Shown: positions 26,622 to 35,882 of the stretch, one piece after another
Layout: each line of letters begins with the position of its first letter
Position numbering within the stretch: position 1 is the stretch's first letter
NCBI RefSeq assembly: GCF_014207965.1
Contig: NZ_JACHLM010000005.1
Coordinates: 1 to 64,000 of the forward strand
Source: Brevundimonas bullata
GTDB taxonomy: Bacteria > Pseudomonadota > Alphaproteobacteria > Caulobacterales > Caulobacteraceae
Direction: 5' to 3'
DNA length: 64,000 bases
Position numbers and translations under genes: made by a program
The notes under the pieces: generated by a model
What the model saw: the letters and a program-made list of their open reading frames with translations, nothing else
Told to the model about the DNA's origin: nothing
Databases searched by the model: none

Positions 26622-28385
26622 ATGAAGCGGAGTTTCGGGATCAAGGCAGTCGGCGTCGCCATGGCGGCCCTGCTCAACGCCACGGTGCTGACACCGGCCA
26701 ACGCCCAGCATGGGCAGGACCTGGGGCCGATCAACGTCGTCGATCCCTGGCTCAAAGCCTGGCAGGACGCTACCCCTGAAAATCCGCCGACCCCGCCGAC
26801 TCCGGGCGTGGACTATGGGATGGATCCCGAGACGGGGGCTTTCCGCCACCCCGTCGCCACGCCTCTGACCACCAGCGCGCCGTCCTTTCCCGGACAGCTC
26901 GATCACTGGGATCAGAAGAGCTACGCCAAGAACGTCCATGTCGTCGGCTTCTACCCGGCGGTGACCTCGCCCTGGCACGCCTGGGCCAGCGTCGTCGACT
27001 TCGAGGGCAAACGTTTCCTCTACACGCATGACCGCGACTATCTGCGGATCATGGACGTCACCGACCCGCGCCAGGCCAAGATCGTCTGGTCGCAGGGCGG
27101 CGTCTGGAGCGCCGAAGGCTCTAGCGAGGACTTCGATTCCTCGGCCGTCACCGACTACTTCGGCGGCGTCACCATCGCCTGGAGCCCGTCGCTTCAGCGT
27201 AATGTTCTGGTGGCCTCCTACGAGATCGGCCGCTTCGGCCTGATGGACGACAAGCGGCGCCAGCCCGACAAGGTCGAGGCCCAGCGGCATTACAACTCGC
27301 TGAAGGGCTTCAAGGTCTACGCCATGAACGGCCCGACCCCCGACCAGTGGGAGCTGATCGCCACGCGGACGACGGACTACCGGCATCCCGACGCGCCGAT
27401 CGGCGAACAACAGGGATCGGGCGCGCTGGACGGCGTCACCTGGTGGGGCGGCAAATACATGCTGCTCTCGGCGGCGCCCGACGACAGCTATGGGCTGACC
27501 GAGTATCCCGACTACCTCTATTCGCCCGGCTATCAGGTCTGGGACATGGCGGATCCCGCCGATCCCAAGTTCATCACCCAGGTCACCGTGCCGGGGCAGG
27601 TGCTGGGCGACCCGGAAAGCATGGCCGCCTACCTGGCCAATCCGCGCGCCGGCAACCGCACCAGCTGGATGGGGTCGCGCACGCCCATCGTCCTGTCCCA
27701 GCCGCTCGAGGATGGCGGCAAGATCGGCTTCGGCGGCATGGGCGGACTGGGCTTCTACAGCTTCGATCTCAGCGATCCGGCGCAGCCCAAGACCCTGGGC
27801 CATATCAGCGTGCCGCCCAGCTATGCCGGGACCGAGTTCGATAATGTCGATGTCAGCCAGTATGACCGGACCGGCTTCGTCTTCTCGAACGGCTATCCGA
27901 TGAACGAGAACTGCTACGAGCCCTACAAGGACATCTTCTCGATCGACGCCCGCGATCCGGCGAACCTGCGCGTCGCCGCCAAGTTCCCGCGCCCGACGCC
28001 GCCGCCGGGCGCCGAGTTCACCGACTTCTGCCAAAGGCGCGGCAGTTTCGGGCCCAAGCGGTCCGGCGGTCTGGGGCAGCCCGAGTACGGGCGTCAGGGC
28101 ATCGTCACCTATGCCTTCTACAACGCCGGCATCCAGTTGTTCGACGTGAGCAATCCCGAGCAGCCGACGATCGCGGGCTATTTCGTGCCGCGCTTCGCCA
28201 ACGAGACGGAAGTGCCCGAATACACCTTCGGCAACTCCACCTTCGCGGTCTTCACCGAGTATGACCGCAACATCATCTGGGCCTTCTCGGTCAACGGGGT
28301 CTACGCCCTGTCATCGCCGCTGCTGGGCGAGCCGAAATTCACCGCCCCGGACAAGCCCTGGCCCGAACGCCGCCAGGCCCAATAG
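26622..28385 (+). CDS. Secreted LVIVD-like beta-propeller protein
   Basis: A 587-aa protein with a signal peptide (cleavage likely after TPANA, about residue 28). Repeats such as LRIMDVTDPRQAKIV, YQVWDMADPADPKFI, FYSFDLSDPAQPKTLG and IQLFDVSNPEQPTIAG are typical of LVIVD-repeat propellers. Function is unknown; such proteins are often surface or periplasmic partners of TonB receptors. It lies 47 bp after the receptor stop and 10 bp before a lipoprotein gene, so the three probably form one unit. GAGGGG about 10 bases upstream favours 26622; ATG 26607 is an alternative. Confidence 0.8.
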   Translation: MKRSFGIKAVGVAMAALLNATVLTPANAQHGQDLGPINVVDPWLKAWQDATPENPPTPPTPGVDYGMDPETGAFRHPVATPLTTSAPSFPGQLDHWDQKSYAKNVHVVGFYPAVTSPWHAWASVVDFEGKRFLYTHDRDYLRIMDVTDPRQAKIVWSQGGVWSAEGSSEDFDSSAVTDYFGGVTIAWSPSLQRNVLVASYEIGRFGLMDDKRRQPDKVEAQRHYNSLKGFKVYAMNGPTPDQWELIATRTTDYRHPDAPIGEQQGSGALDGVTWWGGKYMLLSAAPDDSYGLTEYPDYLYSPGYQVWDMADPADPKFITQVTVPGQVLGDPESMAAYLANPRAGNRTSWMGSRTPIVLSQPLEDGGKIGFGGMGGLGFYSFDLSDPAQPKTLGHISVPPSYAGTEFDNVDVSQYDRTGFVFSNGYPMNENCYEPYKDIFSIDARDPANLRVAAKFPRPTPPPGAEFTDFCQRRGSFGPKRSGGLGQPEYGRQGIVTYAFYNAGIQLFDVSNPEQPTIAGYFVPRFANETEVPEYTFGNSTFAVFTEYDRNIIWAFSVNGVYALSSPLLGEPKFTAPDKPWPERRQAQ

Positions 28386-28395
28386 GGACCAAACC

Positions 28396-29316
28396 ATGCG
28401 CCACTGGAAAGCCGCCGCGGCGGGAGCCTTGCTCCTCGCCGGATGTTCGAACGCGTCTGTAGATCAGCCGACCGCACCGGCGTCGGTCGAGGCTCCGGGC
28501 GACAACATCCTGCACATCACCTGGGGCGGGATCGCCGAGGCCGATGAGGGCGAGGCCAAGCGGCACTGGTCGACCTGGGCGATCAACCTGGTCGACGGCG
28601 GTCCGGCCTATGGCTGGCTGTCCGAGACGGACGCCGCCTTCCCGCACACTCTGAAGTTCGAGCTGGCGGGGACCGGCAAGGTGCGCGCGGTCGCGCTGGA
28701 CAACCGGTTCGAGCCGGTGGTGCGCGAAGACGGGTCGATGTCCCAGACGGCCGAAGGCTCGCCCGTGCGTCGCTTCGCCCTGCTGGGGTCGACCGTCGGG
28801 CCGGACGGACCGTTTGAAACCCTGGTCACGGGCGAGGCAAAGGCCGACGCCCAGACCCTGATCACTCTGCCCAAGGAAAGCGCCGCGCGCTGGCTGCGCC
28901 TGCGCATCGACAGCAATTGGAAGGGCGGCGGCGCCACCCGCCTGTCCGACCTGGCGGTCTATGGCGAGCTGGATCATCGAGGCGCGGCGGGCGAGGCCGA
29001 CGTCAGCGGCGTCTATGCCCACGAGTATGGCCCGATCGCCCTGCGACAGTCGGGGCAGGACATCCGGGGCTGCTACAACAACGGCCTGGGCACGCTGCGC
29101 GGCACGGCCTTTGGTCGCATCATGCGGCTGGCCTGGTTCTCCAAGGAAGAAGGCAGCATCGGCTCGGCGACCCTGGTGGCAGCCAACGGCAAGCTCTACG
29201 GCTTCTGGTATCGTCCCGAAGACAGGATGGGCAGCCCGTGGAACGCGGTCAAAGAACAGAGCCTGGATAGCGCCGACCTGAGGGCCTGTCGCGACGCCCT
29301 CTATCCCCCCGCCTAA
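28396..29316 (+). CDS. Lipoprotein of unknown function
   Basis: A 306-aa protein with a lipoprotein signal peptide (lipobox LLAGC, Cys about 17). The middle region resembles a carbohydrate-binding/discoidin-like jelly-roll (VRAVALDNRFEPVV, ARWLRLRIDSNWKGGG, LSDLAVYGEL), and the C-terminal part has a different pattern (RGCYNNGLGTLRG, GFWYRPED). I do not recognise the family. The neighbours (TonB receptor, secreted propeller) suggest an outer-membrane accessory in substrate binding. Confidence 0.75.
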   Translation: MRHWKAAAAGALLLAGCSNASVDQPTAPASVEAPGDNILHITWGGIAEADEGEAKRHWSTWAINLVDGGPAYGWLSETDAAFPHTLKFELAGTGKVRAVALDNRFEPVVREDGSMSQTAEGSPVRRFALLGSTVGPDGPFETLVTGEAKADAQTLITLPKESAARWLRLRIDSNWKGGGATRLSDLAVYGELDHRGAAGEADVSGVYAHEYGPIALRQSGQDIRGCYNNGLGTLRGTAFGRIMRLAWFSKEEGSIGSATLVAANGKLYGFWYRPEDRMGSPWNAVKEQSLDSADLRACRDALYPPA

Positions 29317-29329
29317 AGAGCCGCCTGAC

Positions 29330-30013
29330 ATGCACCTCATCTTCCCGGTGGCGCAGCCGAGCGCCGAAATCGCCGGCGACGCCCGGCGTTTTCCGATCCG
29401 TCGCATCTTCTGCGTGGGCAAGAACTACGCCGACCATGCCCGCGAAATGGGCGGCGATCCCACGCGCGAGCCGCCCTTCTTCTTTTCCAAACCCGCTGAT
29501 GCGGCGGTGGCCGGGACGGCGGACATCGCCATGCCATCGCGCACCGCTGACCTGCATCACGAGATCGAGCTGGTCATCGCCATGGGGCAGGGCGGGGCTG
29601 ATATCGCGCCCGTTGACGCCCTGGCGAAGGTGTTCGGCTATGCCGTGGGCAATGACCTGACCCGCCGCGATCTCCAGGCGGACGCTAAGGCGGGCGCGCG
29701 GCCGTGGGACATGGCCAAGGGCTTTGACCACAGCGCGGTGCTGTCGCCGATCCGGCCCGTCGCCGAGATCGGCCATCCCACGGCGGCGCGCATCTGGCTG
29801 TCGGTGAACGGGGCGATGCGGCAGGACGGCGACATCGCCGACATGATCTGGCCGGTCGCGGACATCATCGCCGAGCTGTCGACCTATGTGGAGCTGCAAC
29901 CCGGGGATTTGATCTACACCGGCACCCCGGCGGGCGTCGGTCGCATCAGCCCCGGCGATCTCGTCGAAGGCGGTATCGACGGCATCGGGGCGATCGCCAA
30001 CCGCCTCGCCTGA
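29330..30013 (+). CDS. Fumarylacetoacetate-hydrolase-family protein, fumarylpyruvate hydrolase-like
   Basis: A 227-aa cytoplasmic enzyme close in length and motifs to NagK-type fumarylpyruvate hydrolases (IFCVGKNYADHAREMG, PPFFFSKPADA, metal-binding Glu pair in HHEIELVIAMG, GNDLTRRDLQ, IYTGTPAGVG). The family cleaves acylpyruvates or 2-hydroxy-dienoates. No gentisate or maleylpyruvate genes are nearby, so its substrate here is uncertain; it may belong to the unassigned branch with the TPP enzyme and ALDH. It starts 13 bp after the lipoprotein gene. Confidence 0.85.
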   Translation: MHLIFPVAQPSAEIAGDARRFPIRRIFCVGKNYADHAREMGGDPTREPPFFFSKPADAAVAGTADIAMPSRTADLHHEIELVIAMGQGGADIAPVDALAKVFGYAVGNDLTRRDLQADAKAGARPWDMAKGFDHSAVLSPIRPVAEIGHPTAARIWLSVNGAMRQDGDIADMIWPVADIIAELSTYVELQPGDLIYTGTPAGVGRISPGDLVEGGIDGIGAIANRLA

Positions 30014-30120
30014 TTATCTATAGCGTTACGGGCATATCAAGTCCGTCATTTGGTATTATTTGTTTATGGCGTGCGGGCCTAGGCCGGATAGGGCTGATGG
30101 CTCTTGTTCAAGGATCGCGC

Positions 30121-31749
30121 ATGAAATCGACCAACGTAGCCCGCAACGTGGTTGCGGCCCTTCGCGACATGGGGGTGCGCCATGTGTTCGGCGTGCCGAG
30201 CGGCGGCTGGGTCGACTACATGGAGGCGATCCGAACCACCGACGGCATCGATTTCGTGCTGACCAGCCATGAGGGCGGGGCGGGGTTCATGGCCGATGTC
30301 TGCGGGCGGCTGACTGGGGTTCCCGGCGTCTGCTTCGGCACCTTTGGGCCCGGCGCCACCAACCTGGCGACGGGGGTCGGCGGGGCGACGCTGGATCGCT
30401 CGCCGATGATCGCCTTGACCGATGAAATGCCCGCCGCCTTGCGCGGTCGGACGGTTCAGATGGGCATCGACCACCAGGCCCTGTTCGCGCCGCTGACCAA
30501 AGCGACCATGCGGATCGAGGCCGAAAGCGCCGTCGACACCCTGGCCGAGGCCGCGCGGATCGCCCTGTCGGGCCGTCCCGGCGCGGTCCATGTCGGACTG
30601 CCCCAGGGCATGAGCGCCGTCGCGGTCGACGAGGTGCGGATTGCGCCGCCCGCCGCTGACCCGGCCCCCGCGCCCGATGCGGCGGCGGTCGAGGCCCTGA
30701 TCGCCGCCTTCGTCGCCGCTGAAAAGCCGGTGCTGGCCATCGGCCTCGGCGCTGTCCATGCGGGGGTTCAGGATCGCGTCGTGGCGCTGGCCGAGCGCTT
30801 CGGCCTGCCGGTGCTGCTGACGCCGATGGCCAAGGGCATGGTGGCGGAAACCCACCCCAACTACGCCGGCGTCCTGTTCCACGCCCTGTCCGATCTGGTC
30901 GGCCAGACCCACGCCGAGGCCGATCTGGTGGTGGCGGTCGGCTATGACCCCATCGAGTTCAACTACGAAGGCTGGATGCGCGACGGCCTGGCCCTGGCCA
31001 GCCTTGACGTGGCCCCGGCTGATATCGACCGTGACGTTCATCCGGTCGTCGCCGATGTCGTCGGCGCCATCGCGCCCGTGCTCGACGTGCTGCTGGCGCT
31101 TCCGGCGACCGTGAAGGGTTGGGATCTGGCCGCGCTGGCGGCGCGCAAGGCTGAGATCTTCGCCCGCCTGGCCGGTCGTGAAGGGGCCTTCGCGCCGCGC
31201 GCCGCGCTGGATGTGCTGCGCGACATCCTGCCCGCCGACGGCATCATGACCTGCGACGTCGGCGCCCATACCCATCTGATCGGTCAGCACTGGCGCACGC
31301 CCGCGCCAGGCACGCAGATCATGACCAACGGCTGGTCGGCCATGGGCTTCGGATTGCCCGCCGCCATCGCCGCCAAGCTGTGCCGTCCCGACACGTCGGT
31401 CTGCTGTGTTCTGGGCGACGGCGGCTTCCTGATGACGGCGGGCGAGCTGGCGACGGCGGTGCGCGAAAAGCTGGCGATGGTCATCGTCATCTTTACCGAC
31501 AACGACCTGGCGCTGATCCGCATCAAGCAGGAGAAGAAGTCGAACCCCATCTATGGCACGCCGGTGCGTGCTGAGGGGACCATCGGCGGGCCCTCGCTGT
31601 TCGGCGTGCCGGTGACGGTGGCCCGCGATCCGGCCGAGTTCCGCGCCGCCCTGGAAGCGGGCTTCGCCGCCAACGGTCCGGTGATCGTCGAGGCCCTGCT
31701 GGACAGTCGCGAGTATGACAATCTGGTCCTGCGTAAGGACAAGCCGTGA
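30121..31749 (+). CDS. TPP-dependent enzyme (acetolactate synthase / 2-oxoacid decarboxylase-like)
   Basis: A 542-aa protein with three TPP-enzyme domains: Pyr domain with catalytic Glu in LTSHEGGAGF, central domain (about 190-330) and PP domain with GDGGFLMTAGE and a DND in place of the usual NN. It probably decarboxylates a 2-oxo acid to an aldehyde or transfers the acyl carbanion; the substrate is not evident. The stop overlaps the start of the ALDH gene (GTGA), so the two likely act in sequence. It is not a biosynthetic IlvB pair, as no IlvN lies beside it. AAGGA precedes the ATG at 30121. Confidence 0.85.
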   Translation: MKSTNVARNVVAALRDMGVRHVFGVPSGGWVDYMEAIRTTDGIDFVLTSHEGGAGFMADVCGRLTGVPGVCFGTFGPGATNLATGVGGATLDRSPMIALTDEMPAALRGRTVQMGIDHQALFAPLTKATMRIEAESAVDTLAEAARIALSGRPGAVHVGLPQGMSAVAVDEVRIAPPAADPAPAPDAAAVEALIAAFVAAEKPVLAIGLGAVHAGVQDRVVALAERFGLPVLLTPMAKGMVAETHPNYAGVLFHALSDLVGQTHAEADLVVAVGYDPIEFNYEGWMRDGLALASLDVAPADIDRDVHPVVADVVGAIAPVLDVLLALPATVKGWDLAALAARKAEIFARLAGREGAFAPRAALDVLRDILPADGIMTCDVGAHTHLIGQHWRTPAPGTQIMTNGWSAMGFGLPAAIAAKLCRPDTSVCCVLGDGGFLMTAGELATAVREKLAMVIVIFTDNDLALIRIKQEKKSNPIYGTPVRAEGTIGGPSLFGVPVTVARDPAEFRAALEAGFAANGPVIVEALLDSREYDNLVLRKDKP

Positions 31750-33212
31750 GCCTGGCCTTGCGACAGGTCGTGAATCCGGTTGTGGACGAGGCGGGCCGGA
31801 CGCTGTTGATCGGCGGCGGCTGGGAGACGGCCTCCGAGACCATGACGGTGCGCAACCCCTTCACCGGCGACGTGCTGGGCGAGGCCGCCTGCGCCACTGT
31901 CGAGCACGTCGACCGGGCGGTGGCGAGCGCGGTGGTCGGGGCGGAGGCCATGCGCGACCTGTCGACCGGCGCCCGCGCCCGCATCCTGCACGACGCGGCG
32001 ACGGCGCTGGAGGCCGACGCCGCCCGCTTCGCCGCCGCCATCACGGCGGAAACCGGCAAGCCGGTGCGTTCGGCGACGCGCGAGGTCGCCCGCGCGGTCA
32101 ACACCCTGCGGCTGTCGGCGGAAGAAGCCACGCGGCTGGCCGGCGAGACCATCGCTTTTGACAGCTTCCCGGGCGGTGAGGCGCGCTCGGGCCACTATGT
32201 GCATGAACCCCTGGGCGTCATCGTCGCCATCACGCCTTTCAATGATCCGCTGAACCTCATCTGTCACAAGGTCGGCCCCGCTCTGGCGGCGGGCAACGCC
32301 GTGGTGCTGAAGCCCGCGGAGCAGGCGCCCCTGGTCGCCGTCATGCTGGCCCGGCTGCTGGTCGCGGTGGGGCTGCCCGACGGGGCGCTCAACCTGCTGA
32401 CTGGACGCGGCTGTGATTTCGGCGACGCCCTGACCGGTCACGACGACGTCGCCATGGTCAGTTTCACCGGCGGGGCCGGTGTCGGCCGGGCCATCTGCCG
32501 GTCGGCCGGCATGAAGCGCTTGGCGATGGAGCTGGGCGGCAACGGCCCGGTGATCGTGATGGACGACGCCGATATCGACCGGGCGGCGAAGGCTTGCGCC
32601 TCGGGCGCCTTTGGCGCGGCGGGCCAGAACTGCATCGGGGTCCAGCGCATCTATGTCCATGCAGCCGTCCATGAGGCCTTCAGCATCGCCATGGTGGCGG
32701 CGACGAACGCCCTGACCGTCGGCGACCCGATGGACCCAGCCACCGAGATCGGGCCGATGATCTCATTGGAGCAGGCGGAACGCATTCTGACCTGGACGCA
32801 GGAGGCCGTGGCTCAGGGCGCGGCCCTGCTGACCGGTGGCGAACGCGTCGGCGCCCTGGTTCGTCCGATCCTGCTGGCGGACGTGCCGGAGGAGGCGCGG
32901 GTGTCCTGCCAGGAAGCCTTCGGCCCGGTGGTCAGCCTGTTCCGCTTCAGCGATCTGGACGCCGCCATCGCCGCCGCCAATCGCGCCGACTACGCCATAC
33001 ACGCCGCGATATTCACAGAATCCCTGCGCCACGCGCGTCACGCCGCTCGCAGACTGCGGGTCGCCGGTGTGATGATCAATGATTCGACCGATTACCGCCT
33101 CGACGCCATGCCGTTCGGCGGCGCCGGGCGGGGCAATATGGGCCGAGAAGGCGTGCGGTTCGCGGTGCGAGAGATGTCCCAGACCAAGGTAGTGTGTTTC
33201 CATGACGCGTGA
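31746..33212 (+). CDS. NAD(P)-dependent aldehyde dehydrogenase
   Basis: A 488-aa ALDH-superfamily enzyme at typical length, with Asn in ITPFNDPLNL, cofactor motif FTGGAGVGRAI, catalytic Glu in ELGGNGP, Cys about 296 in AGQNCIGVQRI and FGPVVSLF. The subfamily resembles lactaldehyde/glyceraldehyde-3-phosphate-type ALDHs rather than the muconate-semialdehyde type at 45375. It starts with GTG overlapping the TPP gene stop and ends 11 bp inside kynureninase, so it is in the same operon. It probably oxidises the aldehyde made by the TPP enzyme (inference). Confidence 0.88.
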   Translation: MSLALRQVVNPVVDEAGRTLLIGGGWETASETMTVRNPFTGDVLGEAACATVEHVDRAVASAVVGAEAMRDLSTGARARILHDAATALEADAARFAAAITAETGKPVRSATREVARAVNTLRLSAEEATRLAGETIAFDSFPGGEARSGHYVHEPLGVIVAITPFNDPLNLICHKVGPALAAGNAVVLKPAEQAPLVAVMLARLLVAVGLPDGALNLLTGRGCDFGDALTGHDDVAMVSFTGGAGVGRAICRSAGMKRLAMELGGNGPVIVMDDADIDRAAKACASGAFGAAGQNCIGVQRIYVHAAVHEAFSIAMVAATNALTVGDPMDPATEIGPMISLEQAERILTWTQEAVAQGAALLTGGERVGALVRPILLADVPEEARVSCQEAFGPVVSLFRFSDLDAAIAAANRADYAIHAAIFTESLRHARHAARRLRVAGVMINDSTDYRLDAMPFGGAGRGNMGREGVRFAVREMSQTKVVCFHDA

Positions 33213-34473
33213 TGTGACCCGGATTGAGATCCCCGAAGCGCCTGACCGCGCGTGGTGCGAGGCGATGGATCGGGCCGATCCTCTGGCGCCGCTGCGCGAC
33301 CGGTTCGACCTGCCCGAAGGGATGATCTACCTCGACGGCAATTCGCTGGGGGCCATGCCCAAGGACGCGAGCGCCAAGGCCCAGGACGTCGTGACCCGCG
33401 AGTGGGGCACGGACCTGATCAAGAGCTGGAACAGCGCCGGCTGGTTCGACCTGCCGGTGCGGCTGGGCGACAAGCTGGCGCCCCTGATCGGCGCCGGGGC
33501 GGGCGAGGTCATCGTCTGCGACTCGACCAGCCAGAACCTGTTCAAGGTGCTGTCGGCGGCGGTCGCGATGCGGCCCGACCGCAATGTCCTGATCCTGGAA
33601 GGCAGCAACTTCCCGACCAACAACTATATCGCCGAGGGCGTCGCCGCGGCGACCGGCGGCCGGTTCTCGGTGCGCCTGTGCGAAAAGGACGAGATCGCGG
33701 GAGCGATCGACGCGGACACCATCGCCGTCGCCATCACCCATGTTCACTACAAGACCGGCCACGTCCACGACATGGCGGCGATCACCGCGCGGGCCCAAGC
33801 CGCCGGGGCGCTGGCGATCTGGGACCTGTGCCACAGCGCGGGCGCGATGCCGGTCGATCTGAACGGCTGCAACGCGGACTTCGCCGTCGGCTGCACCTAT
33901 AAATATCTGAATGGGGGCCCCGGATCGCCCGCCTTCCTGTTTGTCGCGAAGCGGCATCAGGGTCAGGCGCATCAGCCGGTGACCGGCTGGTGGGGCCATG
34001 CCGCGCCCTTCGCCTTTGAACCCGGCTATCGCCCGCAGACGGGGTTGCGCCAGTTCCTGATCGGCACCCAGCCGATCCTATCGATGACGCTGGTCGAGAC
34101 GGGGTTGGATATCCACCTGTCGGCCGACATGGCGGAGATCCGCAGCAAGTCGATGGCCCTGACCGACCTCTTCATCCGCCTGGTCGAGCAGCGCTGCGCC
34201 GGCCACGGGTTCACGCTGGCGTCGCCGCGCGACGCCGCGGCGCGCGGCAGCCAGGTCTCGTTCGCCCATGCCGATGGCTATCCGATCATGCGCGCCCTGA
34301 TCGCGGCCGGCGTGATCGGCGACTTCCGCGCGCCGGACACGGTGCGCTTCGGCTTCGCCCCCCTCTATGTCGGCTATGTCGATGTCTGGGAGGCGGTGGA
34401 GCGACTGGCGGCGATCATGAACGGCGGGGTCTGGCGACAGCCCGAGCATCAGGCGCGCGAAGCCGTCACATGA
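33202..34473 (+). CDS. kynU: Kynureninase
   Basis: A 423-aa PLP-dependent hydrolase at normal length. Family stretches IYLDGNSLGAMP, SWNSAGWFDLP, EGSNFPTNNYI, HVHYKTGHVHDM and WDLCHSAGAMPVDLN are visible, with PLP-binding Lys about 234 in TYKYLNGGPGSPAF. It cleaves kynurenine or 3-hydroxykynurenine to (3-hydroxy)anthranilate plus alanine. Because the downstream cluster has 3-hydroxyanthranilate dioxygenase and no anthranilate dioxygenase, 3-hydroxykynurenine is the likely substrate. The ATG lies inside the ALDH gene end, and the stop overlaps the permease frame. Confidence 0.95.
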   Translation: MTRDVTRIEIPEAPDRAWCEAMDRADPLAPLRDRFDLPEGMIYLDGNSLGAMPKDASAKAQDVVTREWGTDLIKSWNSAGWFDLPVRLGDKLAPLIGAGAGEVIVCDSTSQNLFKVLSAAVAMRPDRNVLILEGSNFPTNNYIAEGVAAATGGRFSVRLCEKDEIAGAIDADTIAVAITHVHYKTGHVHDMAAITARAQAAGALAIWDLCHSAGAMPVDLNGCNADFAVGCTYKYLNGGPGSPAFLFVAKRHQGQAHQPVTGWWGHAAPFAFEPGYRPQTGLRQFLIGTQPILSMTLVETGLDIHLSADMAEIRSKSMALTDLFIRLVEQRCAGHGFTLASPRDAAARGSQVSFAHADGYPIMRALIAAGVIGDFRAPDTVRFGFAPLYVGYVDVWEAVERLAAIMNGGVWRQPEHQAREAVT

Positions 34474-34496
34474 GCAAGGCACGAGGGGGAAGTGCG

Positions 34497-35882
34497 ATGA
34501 AAGAGCAGGCCTATATCGACCGCGAGGCCGGGCTGGAACGCGGGCTGACCAAGGCGCAGATCGTCATGATCGGCCTGGGCGGGGCGATCGGCACCGGCCT
34601 GTTCATGGGCTCAGGCATCGCCATCGGCTACGCCGGTCCCGGCGTGCTGGTCAGCTATGTCATCGCCGCGCTGATCGCAGTGATCATGGTGTTCAGCCTG
34701 TCGGAAATGGCCGTGGTCCATCCGACCGCGGGATCGTTCGGCACCTATGCCGAAATCTACCTCGGGCCGCTGATGGGCTTCATCGTGCGCTACACCTACT
34801 GGATCCAGCAGGTGCTGCTGATCGGCAGTGAGGCGATCGCCGTCGGCATCTATATGCGTTGGTGGTTTCCCGGCACCCCGGTATGGATGTGGGCCATCGG
34901 TAGCGCCGGCGTCGTTGTCTGGGTGAACACCCGCGCGGTGCATAATTTCGGCTCGGTCGAATATTGGCTGACCACGATCAAGGTGGCGGCCATCGTCGGC
35001 TTCATCCTGGTCGGCCTCAGTCAGATCTTTGGCGTCTTCGGCGATCCCGTCGGGCTGCACAATGTCACCGGCCTGCCAGGCGGCTTCCTGCCCAACGGCT
35101 TCTCCGGCGTGTGGATGGCCGTGCTGATGGCGCTGTTTTCCTTCATGGGGCTGGAGTTCGTCGTTGGCACCGCCAGCGAGGCCAAGGATCCCAAGACGGC
35201 CATCCCGGCGGCGCTGCGCACGATGGCGGGGCGGCTGTTCCTCTTCTACATCCTGGCCCTGTTCATCATTGTCGCCTTCATCCCGTGGACCGAGTCCGGA
35301 GCCAAGGTGGTGACCGAAAGCCCGTTCGTGAAAATGTTCGCCAGCGCGGGCATCCCTTATGCGGCGGGCATCATGAACTTCGTCGTCGCCTCGGCGGCCC
35401 TGTCGGCGATGAACACCAGCATCTACCTGGGTTCGCGGATGCTGTTTTCGCTGGCGCGGGGCGGCTATGCGCCGCGCGCGCTGGGTCAGCTCAATGCACA
35501 GAAGGTGCCGATGCGGGCGACGCTGGTCACCGGCGTAGGCATCCTGGCCGCGGCGTCGATCTCGGCCCTGACGCCGCTGGCCTACAACTATCTGTTCGGG
35601 ATCGTCCTGTTCGGCGGGTTGCTGGTGTGGAGCACGATCTTGGCCAGCCATCTGCGCTTCCGTCACCGCCACAAGGGCGTCGATCTGCCGGTGCGGATGC
35701 CCTTCTTCCCCTATGCCCAGATCCTGGGGCTGGTGCTGCTGGCCGCAATCACGGTGACGATGGCGCTGGATACCGACTTCTGGCAGACGGCGGTGATCGC
35801 CGGGGCGCCGTGGGTGGTCTTCCTGACCGCGGCCTATTTCATCTGGAAGCGCGTGTCGCGGGGTTCGGCCCCTAGGGTCTAG
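34497..35882 (+). CDS. APC-family amino-acid permease (AAT type)
   Basis: A 461-aa inner-membrane protein with about 12 helices and the AAT signature near the N-terminus (GLGGAIGTGLFMGSG). The E. coli homologues of this type import aromatic amino acids, proline or related substrates. Directly after kynureninase it probably imports kynurenine, 3-hydroxykynurenine or tryptophan (inference). GGGGGA about 9 bases before 34497 favours this start; an ATG at 34470 overlapping the kynU stop (ATGA) is equally in frame. The 3' end overlaps the convergent LysR gene by 11 bp. Confidence 0.88.
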   Translation: MKEQAYIDREAGLERGLTKAQIVMIGLGGAIGTGLFMGSGIAIGYAGPGVLVSYVIAALIAVIMVFSLSEMAVVHPTAGSFGTYAEIYLGPLMGFIVRYTYWIQQVLLIGSEAIAVGIYMRWWFPGTPVWMWAIGSAGVVVWVNTRAVHNFGSVEYWLTTIKVAAIVGFILVGLSQIFGVFGDPVGLHNVTGLPGGFLPNGFSGVWMAVLMALFSFMGLEFVVGTASEAKDPKTAIPAALRTMAGRLFLFYILALFIIVAFIPWTESGAKVVTESPFVKMFASAGIPYAAGIMNFVVASAALSAMNTSIYLGSRMLFSLARGGYAPRALGQLNAQKVPMRATLVTGVGILAAASISALTPLAYNYLFGIVLFGGLLVWSTILASHLRFRHRHKGVDLPVRMPFFPYAQILGLVLLAAITVTMALDTDFWQTAVIAGAPWVVFLTAAYFIWKRVSRGSAPRV

